Below, in pieces: positions 7,145 to 14,219 of a stretch of DNA of 14,289 bases. Where the stretch lies: the NCBI GenBank assembly GCA_030533315.1, contig JAUNJL010000060.1, positions 1-14,289 of the forward strand. Direction: 5' to 3'. The DNA is from Eubacteriales bacterium (GTDB taxonomy: Bacteria; Bacillota_A; Clostridia; Lachnospirales; Lachnospiraceae). Numbering within the stretch: position 1 is the first letter of the stretch; every line of letters begins with the position of its first letter. The notes under the pieces are model-generated. The model made no database searches. It worked only from the letters and a program-made list of their open reading frames with translations, and had not been told where the DNA came from. Both the position numbers and the translations under genes were made by a program.

Positions 7145-7555
7145 TCAGCTCCTCTTCACAAACTTGGTGTGGCACTTGGGACAGTCAATCTCGATCTTTC
7201 CTTTTCCCCTGGGGATCCGGATCTTCTGACTGCAGCTGGGACAGGTGTAAATGTGGTGGGTCTTTCTCTGAGCCATATTTCTCTTTTCCCTCTGGAAACG
7301 CTGGCGAATCCCCGCCGTCATGGAAAGATACTTCTGATTCTCCCGGTAACGCTTCTGGATATTTTTGGAAAAGATCCGAAAATAAGTGTAGACGATGGCC
7401 GCCAGTCCAACGGTGTCCAAAAGTGCGCCGAGACTGCTTCCCGCCCTTGTGAAAACCGCCAGAACGATACAGACCAAGGCCGCTCCCATGGTTGCCCTTG
7501 CCAGCTGATCCACTCCGTAGCGCCCCTGCATAAATTTGATAAATTTTTCCTTCAT
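7145..7555 (-). CDS. Small membrane protein with C-terminal zinc ribbon
   Basis: Protein of 136 residues of unknown function. The start at 7555 has AGAGGGG 4-5 nt upstream; the open frame extends 111 nt further but without a ribosome site. Residues 21-36 (ATMGAALVCIVLAVF) and 44-62 (ALLDTVGLAAIVYTYFRIF) form two probable membrane segments. A basic helical stretch (65-100) then leads to a zinc ribbon with Cys105, Cys108, Cys125 and Cys128 (CPSC-N16-CPKC), close in style to bacterial zinc-ribbon domains. The C-terminal ribbon would face the cytoplasm if both segments cross the membrane and the short N-terminus is inside. It ends 1 nt before the DUF5685 start and so belongs with that gene and the J-protein. 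It could act as a membrane anchor or adaptor for them; this is inference. Confidence 0.87.
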   Translation of the reverse strand: MKEKFIKFMQGRYGVDQLARATMGAALVCIVLAVFTRAGSSLGALLDTVGLAAIVYTYFRIFSKNIQKRYRENQKYLSMTAGIRQRFQREKRNMAQRKTHHIYTCPSCSQKIRIPRGKGKIEIDCPKCHTKFVKRS

Positions 7556-7684
7556 GTTACCCCTCTTTCTCTGTCCTCTCGACAGGTATCCGTCCGTCTG
7601 CCTTCCCTTTTCCCCAAAAAGCAAAGCCCTGCTGCCGCATCCGGCGCAAAAAACACACAAGTTCACCTGAACCGCCGAAGAAGC

Positions 7685-8887
7685 CTACCGGTCGCTGCAG
7701 ACCTGAAAAATATAGAACTTCAAATAGTAGGATTCTTCCGCCGACCACAGGATCGGGTGATCCGGCGACTGTGTCCTGTATTCCACCTGGCGCAGGCGCT
7801 TATGTACATTTTTCGCAGCCTGTCCAATGGTCTGGGTAAACAGCTGATAATCCATGAAATGTGAGCAGGAGCAGGTGGCCAAAAAGCCTCCGTCCCGCAC
7901 CAGCTTCATCGCCCTAAGGTTGATCTCCCGATAACCCTTTACCGCATTTTTGATGGAATTTCTGGATTTTGTAAAAGCCGGCGGGTCCAGAATGACCACG
8001 TCAAACTGCTCTTTTTCCGCCTCCAGCCTGGGCAGCAATTCAAAAACATCCTGGCAGAGAAATTTCACAGAATCCGACAGCCCGTTCAAGGCCGCATTCT
8101 GCGCCGCCCGGTCCACCGCCAGCTGGGAAGCGTCCACTCCCAGAACGCTCCTTGCCCCGGCGATCCCCGCATTCAGGGCAAAGGATCCGGTGTGCGTGAA
8201 GCAGTCCAGCACCCTTGCCCCCTTACAAAGCCTCTGGATCGCAAGCCGATTGTATTTTTGATCCAGGAAAAAGCCCGTCTTTTGTCCATCCTTCACATCT
8301 ACCTGATATTTTACCCCATTTTCCGTAATCTCCACCAGGGTGGGAAATTCTTTCCCCAGAAAGCCCTTTGTCAGCTCCATTCCCTCCTGGCGGCGCACCT
8401 TCACGTCGCTTCTCTCATAAACGCCCCGAATGCCAATGCCATCCTCCCAAAGGACTCTCTTCAGAAGCTCCACAAGCAGCTCCTTGTACCGGTCCAACCC
8501 AAGGGAAAGAGACTGTATCACCAGTACATCCGAAAACTTGTCCGCCACAAACCCCGGCAGGAAGTCCGCCTCCCCGAAGATCAGGCGGCAGCATCCCGTA
8601 TCCACCACCTTTTTTCGGTATTCCCAGGCGTCCCTCACCCTTTTTTCAAAAAATCCCTCATCGATCACCGCTCCTTCATCCCTGGACAAAAGGCGGACCG
8701 CAATCTTGGAATTGGTGTTGATAAAGCCCTTTCCCAGAGGATAACCGTCAAAATCCCGGATCAGCACCAGGTCTCCGTTCACAAAGCTCCCCATCACCGT
8801 CTGGATCTCATTATCAAAAATCCACATACCACCGGATTTCAGCAGCCGTCCCTCTCCCTTTTTCAGGGTCACTACCGCCAGGCCCAT
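7685..8887 (-). CDS. rlmI: Class I SAM-dependent rRNA (cytosine-C5) methyltransferase, RlmI/YwbD-like
   Basis: Cytosolic RNA methyltransferase of 400 residues; the Escherichia coli orthologue RlmI makes m5C1962 in 23S rRNA. AAAGGAG lies 9 nt before the start. Residues 1 to about 75 form the PUA-type RNA-binding domain (LKKGEGRLLKSGGMWIF, GKGFINTNSKIAVRLLS). The EEHUD-like middle part covers about 76-185. The methyltransferase domain follows: GQKTGFFLDQKYNR (201-214), SAM motif I VLDCFTHTGSFALNAG (226-241), VDAS (251-254), motif IV DPPAFTKS (301-308) with the usual PP, and TCSCSHF (338-344) with the likely catalytic cysteine at 339 or 341. Length and motif order match the family. It is the first gene of the operon, 129 nt ahead of the zinc-ribbon gene. 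In that gap I see only a short CTGTC/GACAG inverted repeat and no clear terminator. Confidence 0.94.
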   Translation of the reverse strand: MGLAVVTLKKGEGRLLKSGGMWIFDNEIQTVMGSFVNGDLVLIRDFDGYPLGKGFINTNSKIAVRLLSRDEGAVIDEGFFEKRVRDAWEYRKKVVDTGCCRLIFGEADFLPGFVADKFSDVLVIQSLSLGLDRYKELLVELLKRVLWEDGIGIRGVYERSDVKVRRQEGMELTKGFLGKEFPTLVEITENGVKYQVDVKDGQKTGFFLDQKYNRLAIQRLCKGARVLDCFTHTGSFALNAGIAGARSVLGVDASQLAVDRAAQNAALNGLSDSVKFLCQDVFELLPRLEAEKEQFDVVILDPPAFTKSRNSIKNAVKGYREINLRAMKLVRDGGFLATCSCSHFMDYQLFTQTIGQAAKNVHKRLRQVEYRTQSPDHPILWSAEESYYLKFYIFQVCSDR

Positions 8888-8941
8888 AGTTTTCCACTCC
8901 TTTATACACGCTATCCTTTGTCAGTTCTCAGTTTGAGACCC

Positions 8942-8950
8942 ATTTTATCA
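8942..8950 (-). promoter_or_regulatory. Extended -10 promoter of the rlmI operon
   Basis: The minus strand reads TGATAAAAT, a TGn extended -10 with TAAAAT at 8942-8947. No good -35 is seen at the right distance, which extended -10 promoters tolerate. Expected start is near 8935, 48 nt before the rlmI start codon. An inverted repeat TCTCA-GTT-TGAGA (8926-8938) covers the expected start point. Confidence 0.5.
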
Positions 8951-9045
8951 TAAAACTTTCCATTTTTCCAGTCATTCTGTTTTTTGGACACAAGAAGATC
9001 CTCCCGTAAGTTCCTCTGTCTCCCCCGGCGTCAACGGATCTTGTA

Positions 9046-9099
9046 AAAAGGACACAAAAGGACCGCAGACTCTTTCCTCTCAGAAATCATCTGCGGCCC
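9046..9099 (-). terminator. Terminator of the ECF S-component gene
   Basis: On the minus strand a 10-bp stem GGGCCGCAGA/TCTGCGGTCC (9090-9099 with 9060-9069, one G-T pair) with a 20-nt loop is followed by TTTTGTGTCCTTTTT. It lies 57 nt after the stop codon at 9156. Confidence 0.88.
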
Positions 9100-9155
9100 G
9101 TCCTTTTTCTGGACAATGGGTCCTGCTGAAAGCATACGCAGCCGGACTGCCCATC

Positions 9156-9779
9156 CTATCTTCCAGCCTCCGCCGAAAGGCCCTTTTTGTTATGGACCTC
9201 CAACAGATTCATCTTGATCATGGCAGGACGAAGGGCATTGTAGATCACCGCCACCAGAACCACGGAAACAACCGCATTCACAAGGGTGGCTCCTGCGCTT
9301 ATCTTCGCCAGGGCTTCCGCCATTTTCTGGGGCTGTCCCATGACGTACTGCTTATAAAAATATCCCACCACGGGATCTGCAATGACATTGAAGCCCAGGC
9401 CGGCCACCGAGGCCAGGACACTCCAGCGGAACACATAGCTTTTGTCCGTGCTCTCGTTGATCCTTGCGATCTTGTGAGCCACAAGCCCGGTGATCAGCCC
9501 AATGCAAAGCTTCAGGACGAAGGTCTTGGGGGCCACCGTGATATAAACCGGATCCATAATATCTGCGATGGTCATCCCCACCGCCCCCGCAGCTCCCCCG
9601 TACCAGCCTCCCAAGAGAAGGGCTCCAAGGACGCAGAAAGCATTTCCGATGTGAAGGGAGGTGGCGTCACCCCCTGGAACCGGGATCTTAATCTGTAAAA
9701 AGGTAAACGCAGCATAGCTGAGCGCCGCAAGAAGGGCCGCCTCCGCAAGCTTCACGATGGTGTTGTTCTGTTTGTTCAT
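9156..9779 (-). CDS. ECF transporter S component, substrate not known
   Basis: Membrane substrate-capture subunit of a vitamin- or nutrient-type ECF importer, 207 residues. The ATG at 9779 is chosen over a TTG 36 nt upstream; its ribosome site (AAAGGCAG) is weak. About six hydrophobic segments are visible, roughly 8-30, 42-60, 61-80, 86-105, 118-140 and 160-182. The AEAALLAALSYAA helix (12-24) has the small-residue spacing used by S components to dock on EcfT. The block LHIGNAFCVLGALLLGGWYGG (43-62) followed by GMTIADIMDPVYI and APKTFVLK is typical of the broad ECF_trnsprt family. No energising EcfA or EcfT gene is in the window, so it would use a shared module encoded elsewhere (group II type). 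It has its own promoter, a leader hairpin and a terminator. The substrate cannot be read from the sequence. Confidence 0.88.
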   Translation of the reverse strand: MNKQNNTIVKLAEAALLAALSYAAFTFLQIKIPVPGGDATSLHIGNAFCVLGALLLGGWYGGAAGAVGMTIADIMDPVYITVAPKTFVLKLCIGLITGLVAHKIARINESTDKSYVFRWSVLASVAGLGFNVIADPVVGYFYKQYVMGQPQKMAEALAKISAGATLVNAVVSVVLVAVIYNALRPAMIKMNLLEVHNKKGLSAEAGR

Positions 9780-9820
9780 GGTTTCCACTGCCTTTCTTTC
9801 TCCGCCGCAGAACAAGACCA

Positions 9821-9840
9821 GGCTCCAGAACCCTGGAACC
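9821..9840 (-). promoter_or_regulatory. Leader hairpin upstream of the ECF S-component gene
   Basis: The transcript can form GGTTCCAG-GGTT-CTGGAGCC, an 8-bp stem with one U-G pair and a 4-nt loop, about 42 nt before the start codon in a leader of about 90 nt. No known riboswitch class was recognised. It could be part of a ligand- or protein-responsive leader or just a stabilising stem. Confidence 0.4.
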
Positions 9841-9874
9841 CCTCCTCATACCTACAGCTTTTTCTATTAGGACC

Positions 9875-9903
9875 ATGATAAGCAGAAACTGTTATTTTTA
9901 CAA
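9875..9903 (-). promoter_or_regulatory. Promoter of the ECF S-component gene
   Basis: On the minus strand, -35 TTGTAA (9898-9903), a 17-nt spacer and -10 TATCAT (9875-9880). Expected start is near 9868, which gives a leader of about 90 nt. Confidence 0.55.
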
Positions 9904-9954
9904 TGGCCAATTTCAACATTTTTTTCAAGGACAGTTTTATGAAACGCCTGTATC

Positions 9955-9983
9955 AAAAGGGAGAGGCCCCCTTGGCCCCTCCC
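9955..9983 (-). terminator. Terminator of the DUF1002 gene
   Basis: On the minus strand a 10-bp GC-rich stem GGGAGGGGCC/GGCCTCTCCC (9974-9983 with 9959-9968, one G-T pair) with a 5-nt loop is followed by TTTTGAT. It lies 44 nt after the stop codon. Confidence 0.85.
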
Positions 9984-10027
9984 TAATAGGATCTCATTCA
10001 TTTGGAATTTTCTGGTATGACAAGGGA

Positions 10028-11716
10028 TCATTCCATGATGACCTCATCCTCGCTCTCCTCTGGAAGAGCCTCCTGAGGAATGTCTTCCTCCTCCAAAGCG
10101 GTCTCCTCAGACACCTCGTCCGGGATCATCTCCTCCTCATACGTCTCATAGCTCTCGCCATAAAGCTTTTCAAAGAATCTCATGGTCTCCTTGTACATGG
10201 CGGCCTTATCCTCGTCGTTCACAAGATCGCCCAGGACATTCGCCCCTTCCTCGGCCTTCTCCTCCTCCGTCAGCTCTACGCCGAAGATCTTCTTCAGATC
10301 CTTTTCCAGGATATTCAACTCCGCCGTAATATACTTCTCTTCTCCGGTGGGTACGTAGGAGGCAGCGCCATTGCCAAGGATCTCCAGATATTTCTCCAGA
10401 ACCTTTGCCGACAGCCTGGAGGCCGTCTCACTGTCAAGATAGGTCACCACCTGCAGGGCATCGGCCCCCATGGACTGGGCCAGCGCCTCGGCATCGCCCT
10501 CATACTCGCCCTGGCAGAAGGACTTTGCGGCATCAAAAAGCGCCCTGGCATCCTCTGTAAGGAAATCTGTCGCCAGCTGGGACACGTCGGTGATCTCCTC
10601 CGTCCCCCCTGCATCCATCACGGGGTCTGTGTTCACCAGCTCGTCCCCGCCAGTCTCCTGGAGCGGAGCATCCGCCGGAGCTTCCGCTCCATCCAAGCCC
10701 ACGTCCGCAGTTTCCTCAAGAACAGCGTCGTCCGTGCCCGTCACGATCTGGGACATGTCAACGTTTTCGGAGCCCACCGCCTGAGGCGTGGCATTGGCCC
10801 CCGTCTGCTCAGCCAGCGTGGGATCCTCTGTGGAATCAGCGATCACATCCGCACCCAGAACGCTCTCGTCCAGGTCTGCAATGATGCTGTCCTCATCCAG
10901 GGCAGGCTGGGTGATCTCCTCCAACTCTCCTTCGCCGCTGACATTGCTGTTTACCCGCTCCAGCGTCTCCTCCATGGAGGAATAATCATATTGCTGCTGT
11001 GCGATCTCCTCCAGAAGGCTTACGATGGAATCCAACTGCTCCTGGGTCAGCTGCACGCCGTTCTCATTGGCTGTATTGATCACGATATTGTAAATCTCGT
11101 CTGCATTCTGCACGTCATCTGAGATCACCTGCATCTTCGCCTGGTTGATCACCACGGTGGCGTCGTCCTGTCCCACCTGCTCCGCCAGATTCCCGGTGAT
11201 CACCATTTCCTCGGTAGCGATCTGCTTCTTGGCGGAATCCAGCACCTCGCCGCTGGCCGTCTCATAAGCCATCTGGATCCCCGTCAGCGCACCCGTGCCC
11301 GACACCTGGAAGGGACAAGCGGCAACGACCTCACAGTTAGTCACCCCGGAGGTGGACAGGGTGGTGGCGATCATATTGCAGGTGACCCAATTCAGGTTCG
11401 CAGTGCGGACCTTGATGCCCCCGGAGGTGGTAGGCTTCACATAAGCACAGCTCAAAGTCCTCGTTCCGATCTGCTCCAAAGGCACATAGGCGCTCAGGTG
11501 CTCCCTCTCGTCCTGGTTCGTGATGGTCAGTATCTGCACCTCACTGGAATTTACCTTAAAATACTGGAGCATGGTGTTCTTCTGCTCCTGGGTAAGGTCT
11601 GCCCCAAGGGTGACCACCTTCACACCATCTGCCATGACCGGTATGGAAGGAACCACGCTTCCCAAAGCCAGACTGGCTGCACACAGCAGTGCTCCCAATA
11701 ATTTTGATCTTTTCAT
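10028..11716 (-). CDS. Exported DUF1002 (YpuA-like) protein with long acidic extension
   Basis: Secreted or surface protein of unknown function, 562 residues. GGAGGA lies 5 nt before the start. Residues 1-29 are a signal peptide (cleavage near PVMADG). The DUF1002 domain covers about 30-257, with the opening VKVVTLGADLTQEQKNTML, a cysteine-containing middle (Cys90, 113, 128, 134) and the Glu/Gln-rich helix near 224-242. Bacillus YpuA, the known member, is about 290 residues, so this protein carries some 300 extra residues. These are a low-complexity Asp/Glu/Ala/Thr linker (260-385), a helical region (385-525) with LTEDARALFDAAKSF and AELNILEKDLKKIFGVELT, and a very acidic tail ending EDEVIME. 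No sortase motif, lipobox or membrane anchor is seen. It is transcribed alone from a good promoter just behind lon. Confidence 0.88.
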   Translation of the reverse strand: MKRSKLLGALLCAASLALGSVVPSIPVMADGVKVVTLGADLTQEQKNTMLQYFKVNSSEVQILTITNQDEREHLSAYVPLEQIGTRTLSCAYVKPTTSGGIKVRTANLNWVTCNMIATTLSTSGVTNCEVVAACPFQVSGTGALTGIQMAYETASGEVLDSAKKQIATEEMVITGNLAEQVGQDDATVVINQAKMQVISDDVQNADEIYNIVINTANENGVQLTQEQLDSIVSLLEEIAQQQYDYSSMEETLERVNSNVSGEGELEEITQPALDEDSIIADLDESVLGADVIADSTEDPTLAEQTGANATPQAVGSENVDMSQIVTGTDDAVLEETADVGLDGAEAPADAPLQETGGDELVNTDPVMDAGGTEEITDVSQLATDFLTEDARALFDAAKSFCQGEYEGDAEALAQSMGADALQVVTYLDSETASRLSAKVLEKYLEILGNGAASYVPTGEEKYITAELNILEKDLKKIFGVELTEEEKAEEGANVLGDLVNDEDKAAMYKETMRFFEKLYGESYETYEEEMIPDEVSEETALEEEDIPQEALPEESEDEVIME

Positions 11717-11756
11717 ATCTTTCCTCCATAACCAATAAGATTTACCATTTTCATTC

Positions 11757-11782
11757 CCGGGAAGGGGCTCCCCGCCTCCCGG
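11757..11782 (-). promoter_or_regulatory. GC-rich hairpin at the 5' end of the DUF1002 transcript
   Basis: CCGGGA (11757-11762) pairs with TCCCGG (11777-11782) and can extend inward by two G-C pairs past a bulge. It starts about 7 nt after the expected transcription start. No T-tract follows, so it is not a normal terminator for lon. It may protect the mRNA end. Confidence 0.45.
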
Positions 11783-11795
11783 ATTCGGTGCCCCT

Positions 11796-11825
11796 ATTAT
11801 AGCATACTTCTCTTTTCTTTTGTAA
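11796..11825 (-). promoter_or_regulatory. Promoter of the DUF1002 gene
   Basis: On the minus strand, -35 TTACAA (11820-11825), an 18-nt spacer and consensus -10 TATAAT (11796-11801). Expected start near 11789, leader about 72 nt. It lies 25 nt behind the lon stop codon, and I see no lon terminator in between. Confidence 0.75.
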
Positions 11826-11850
11826 TCTTTATTTGACAGAAAAAACCTTC

Positions 11851-14127
11851 TTACTCTTCATCTGGAAGCACCGCCGCAAGCACCTCCGCCGCTTCCCTTA
11901 CCGGAAGGATCGTCAGCTTTTCTTTGACCTCTGCGGCCACGTCCTTGAGATCCTCCTCATTGTCAGCAGGAATAAACACCCTGGTCACCCCGGCCCTCTG
12001 GGCAGCCATCAGCTTTTCCGGAAGACCGCCGATGGGCATCACGCCTCCCCGCAGGGAAATCTCCCCCGTCATCGCCACCTGGGGATCCACTCCCCTTCCC
12101 GTCACCAGGGATGACAGGGCCGTCACCAGGGTGATGCCTGCGGAAGGGCCGTCCTTGGGCACTGCGCCGGAGGGCACGTGGATGTGAAGATCATTTTCCT
12201 CAAAGAGAGAGGCCTTCTCCGGGTACATGGATTTTACCAGGGTCACTGCGATCTGCGCAGATTCCTTCATCACGTCGCCCAGCTGGCCGGTGATGATGGT
12301 CTTCCCCTTTCCCTTGGTAAACATGGTCTCGATGAACAGAATCTCCCCGCCGGCCATGGTCCAGGCAAGGCCCGTCACCACCCCCGGCGTTGGCTTCTCC
12401 ATCAGCCTTTCCCGGCGGAGCCCCTTATTCCCAAGAAACTCCTCCAACCGTTTTTCGCTGACCGTCACGCTCTTTTTCTCCCCCTTCACCAACTTGACAG
12501 CGGCGTGACGGCAGAGCACGTCCATCTGGCGCTTCAGACCCCGGACGCCAGATTCTGCCGTGTACTCCCCGATCGTCCTTCGGATGGCCTCGTCCGCCAC
12601 CTTCAGCTGCTGCTTCTTGATCCCCATTGCCTTCATGGCCTTTGGAAGAAGATGCTTCTTTGCAATATGGAACTTCTCCACCGCCGTGTAGCCTGGAAAC
12701 TGTATGATCTCCATACGGTTCAAAAGAGGCTCCGGTATGGTGTCCGTGGAATTTGCCGTACACACGAAGAAAACGTTGGAGAGATCGTAGGGCACATTCA
12801 TGTAATGATCTGTGAAGGTATGGTTCTGCTCTGGATCCAGCACCTCCAGAAGAGCGCTTGCAGGGTCGCCGCCATAATCCTTTGCCAGCTTGTCCACCTC
12901 ATCCAGGACCATGACTGGATTCTGGGCGCCGCTCCGCTTCATCCCCTCCATGATCCGCCCGGGCATGGCTCCCACGTATGTGCGGCGGTGTCCCCGAATC
13001 TCCGCCTCGTCCCGGACGCCGCCCAGACTGATCCGCACGTACTTCCTCTGCAGGGCCTTTGCGATACTCTGTCCGATGCTGGTCTTTCCCGTGCCCGGCG
13101 CCCCCACGAAAAGGAGAATGGAGCCGGACTGCTTTTTGTTCAGGGCCATCACGGCGATCTGCTGGATGATCCTCTCCTTCACCTTTTTCAGCCCGTAGTG
13201 ATCCTCGTTCAGGATTTCCTCCGCCCGGCGCAGGTCGATGTCCGGCATTTCCTCGGATTTCCAGGAAAGAGTGGTGACAAAATCCAGATAATCGTACAGC
13301 ATCCCGTACTCATGGCTGTCCTTTCCCTCCTGCTTCATCCTGTTCAGGACCTTTTCTGCCTCCTTCTGGGCTTCCTCGTTCATCCCCGCTTCCTGCAGCT
13401 TCTTTTCAAAGCGCCTCACGTCCGAGATATTTTCAGGGTGCATCTCATCCAGCTGTCTCTGGAGAAAGTCGATCTGTTTTTTCAGGGCGGATTCCCGGTA
13501 CATCTGCTCATTGGAATCCTTCTGGGCGCTTTCCGCCTCCTCCCCCACCCGGAAAATCTCCATCAGCTCATAGATGATCTCCTGGATCCGGGCGCATCGC
13601 TCTCTCCGGGAGGACATCTCCAAAAGAGCATACTTCTCCTCCCAGGAGCTGGACAAGTACCCGCCCATGGCGCAGGCCACCTCGTCAAAGCTTTTCCAAT
13701 GATAGATCATGCCTCTCGCCCACAGCTCCCACTGAAAGCCCCGGGCAAAATTCAGCAGATCCTTTTTCAGCTCCTGGAAGCGCTCCTTCTCCTCCTCCTC
13801 TGGAAGATCCGCAAGCTCTGGAAACAGGCTGGTATTGGCCGTGATCCCCTGCTCCGTCGCCTGGATATCCCTGATGGATACCCTATCCTTGGCATTTATC
13901 TTCACATTCCCATCCTCGCTGAAGCTTTCAATCTTTCCCTGGATACCAATGGGATAAATATCCTCCGGAAGGATCTGATCCGCCCTTTTATCCGATTTCA
14001 GCAGCAGGAACAGAACGTCCTCTCCCACATGATCCGCTGTAAGCGTACTTCCCGGAAACATATCTTTTTTGAAGTAAAAGGTAACACCTGGTAATATCAG
14101 CACATCATAGATCGGTATACTAATCAT
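11851..14127 (-). CDS. lon: ATP-dependent protease Lon
   Basis: Cytosolic hexameric AAA+ serine protease that degrades misfolded and regulatory proteins. It has 758 residues from the ATG at 14127, which has AAAGGAGG 8 nt upstream. The upstream in-frame ATG at 14160 lies inside the CIRCE operator and before that ribosome site, so it is rejected. The N-terminal substrate domain covers about 1-190 and a coiled helical region with ALKKQIDFLQRQLDEM about 200-290. The AAA+ module has Walker A GAPGTGKT (342-349, against the usual GPPGVGKT), Walker B VMVLDE (405-410), and the ring motifs GHRRTYVGAMPG and LDPEQNHTF. The protease domain has the catalytic Ser662 in PKDGPSAG and Lys705 in GGLPEKL. All catalytic residues are present and the length is normal for bacterial LonA. 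It is transcribed alone, probably under HrcA control. Confidence 0.97.
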   Translation of the reverse strand: MISIPIYDVLILPGVTFYFKKDMFPGSTLTADHVGEDVLFLLLKSDKRADQILPEDIYPIGIQGKIESFSEDGNVKINAKDRVSIRDIQATEQGITANTSLFPELADLPEEEEKERFQELKKDLLNFARGFQWELWARGMIYHWKSFDEVACAMGGYLSSSWEEKYALLEMSSRRERCARIQEIIYELMEIFRVGEEAESAQKDSNEQMYRESALKKQIDFLQRQLDEMHPENISDVRRFEKKLQEAGMNEEAQKEAEKVLNRMKQEGKDSHEYGMLYDYLDFVTTLSWKSEEMPDIDLRRAEEILNEDHYGLKKVKERIIQQIAVMALNKKQSGSILLFVGAPGTGKTSIGQSIAKALQRKYVRISLGGVRDEAEIRGHRRTYVGAMPGRIMEGMKRSGAQNPVMVLDEVDKLAKDYGGDPASALLEVLDPEQNHTFTDHYMNVPYDLSNVFFVCTANSTDTIPEPLLNRMEIIQFPGYTAVEKFHIAKKHLLPKAMKAMGIKKQQLKVADEAIRRTIGEYTAESGVRGLKRQMDVLCRHAAVKLVKGEKKSVTVSEKRLEEFLGNKGLRRERLMEKPTPGVVTGLAWTMAGGEILFIETMFTKGKGKTIITGQLGDVMKESAQIAVTLVKSMYPEKASLFEENDLHIHVPSGAVPKDGPSAGITLVTALSSLVTGRGVDPQVAMTGEISLRGGVMPIGGLPEKLMAAQRAGVTRVFIPADNEEDLKDVAAEVKEKLTILPVREAAEVLAAVLPDEE

Positions 14128-14149
14128 GCATGTTTCCTCCTTTATCTTA

Positions 14150-14176
14150 TCAGCACTCATTTATATTGAGTGCTAA
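14150..14176 (-). promoter_or_regulatory. CIRCE operator (HrcA binding site) in front of lon
   Basis: The minus strand reads TTAGCACTC-N9-GAGTGCTGA, identical to the CIRCE consensus TTAGCACTC-N9-GAGTGCTAA except one base in the second arm. The distance to the lon start codon is 22 nt. HrcA is the known repressor that binds CIRCE and releases it on heat or protein-folding stress. Confidence 0.93.
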
Positions 14177-14188
14177 CATATGCTTAAA
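14160..14188 (-). promoter_or_regulatory. Candidate lon promoter overlapping CIRCE
   Basis: A -10 TATAAA (14160-14165) lies within the 9-nt CIRCE spacer, with a poor -35 TTTAAG (14183-14188) 17 nt away. If correct, bound HrcA would cover the polymerase site directly. The -35 is weak, so the call is tentative. Confidence 0.4.
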
Positions 14189-14219
14189 CAAAATGGCGAA
14201 CCCTTCTTTGAATCCGCCA
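14186..14219 (-). terminator. Terminator of a gene lying beyond the right edge
   Basis: On the minus strand a stem TGGCGGATTC/GGGTTCGCCA (14210-14219 with 14194-14203, with G-T pairs) and a 6-nt loop is followed by TTTTGTTT. It would end a minus-strand transcript entering from the right and insulate lon. No coding frame is seen in 14220-14289, which is AT-rich. Confidence 0.65.

Noticed and set aside
7556..7666. Cys-rich upstream extension of the zinc-ribbon protein
   Set aside because: No ribosome site at the upstream start; AGAGGGG directly precedes the ATG at 7555.
8985..9058. Direct repeat GGACACAA (two copies about 63 bases apart)
   Set aside because: Eight bases, one copy belonging to the terminator tail; likely chance.
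9780..9870. Known riboswitch (TPP, FMN, preQ1, THF) in front of the ECF S gene
   Set aside because: None of the conserved core sequences of these classes could be found by eye; only a simple hairpin is supported.
12178..14094. Plus-strand open frame of 638 codons opposite lon
   Set aside because: Antisense shadow of lon with His/Leu/Pro-rich translation and no recognisable domain.
14128..14160. Upstream start of lon adding 11 residues
   Set aside because: The codon lies within CIRCE and ahead of the AAAGGAGG ribosome site used by the ATG at 14127.
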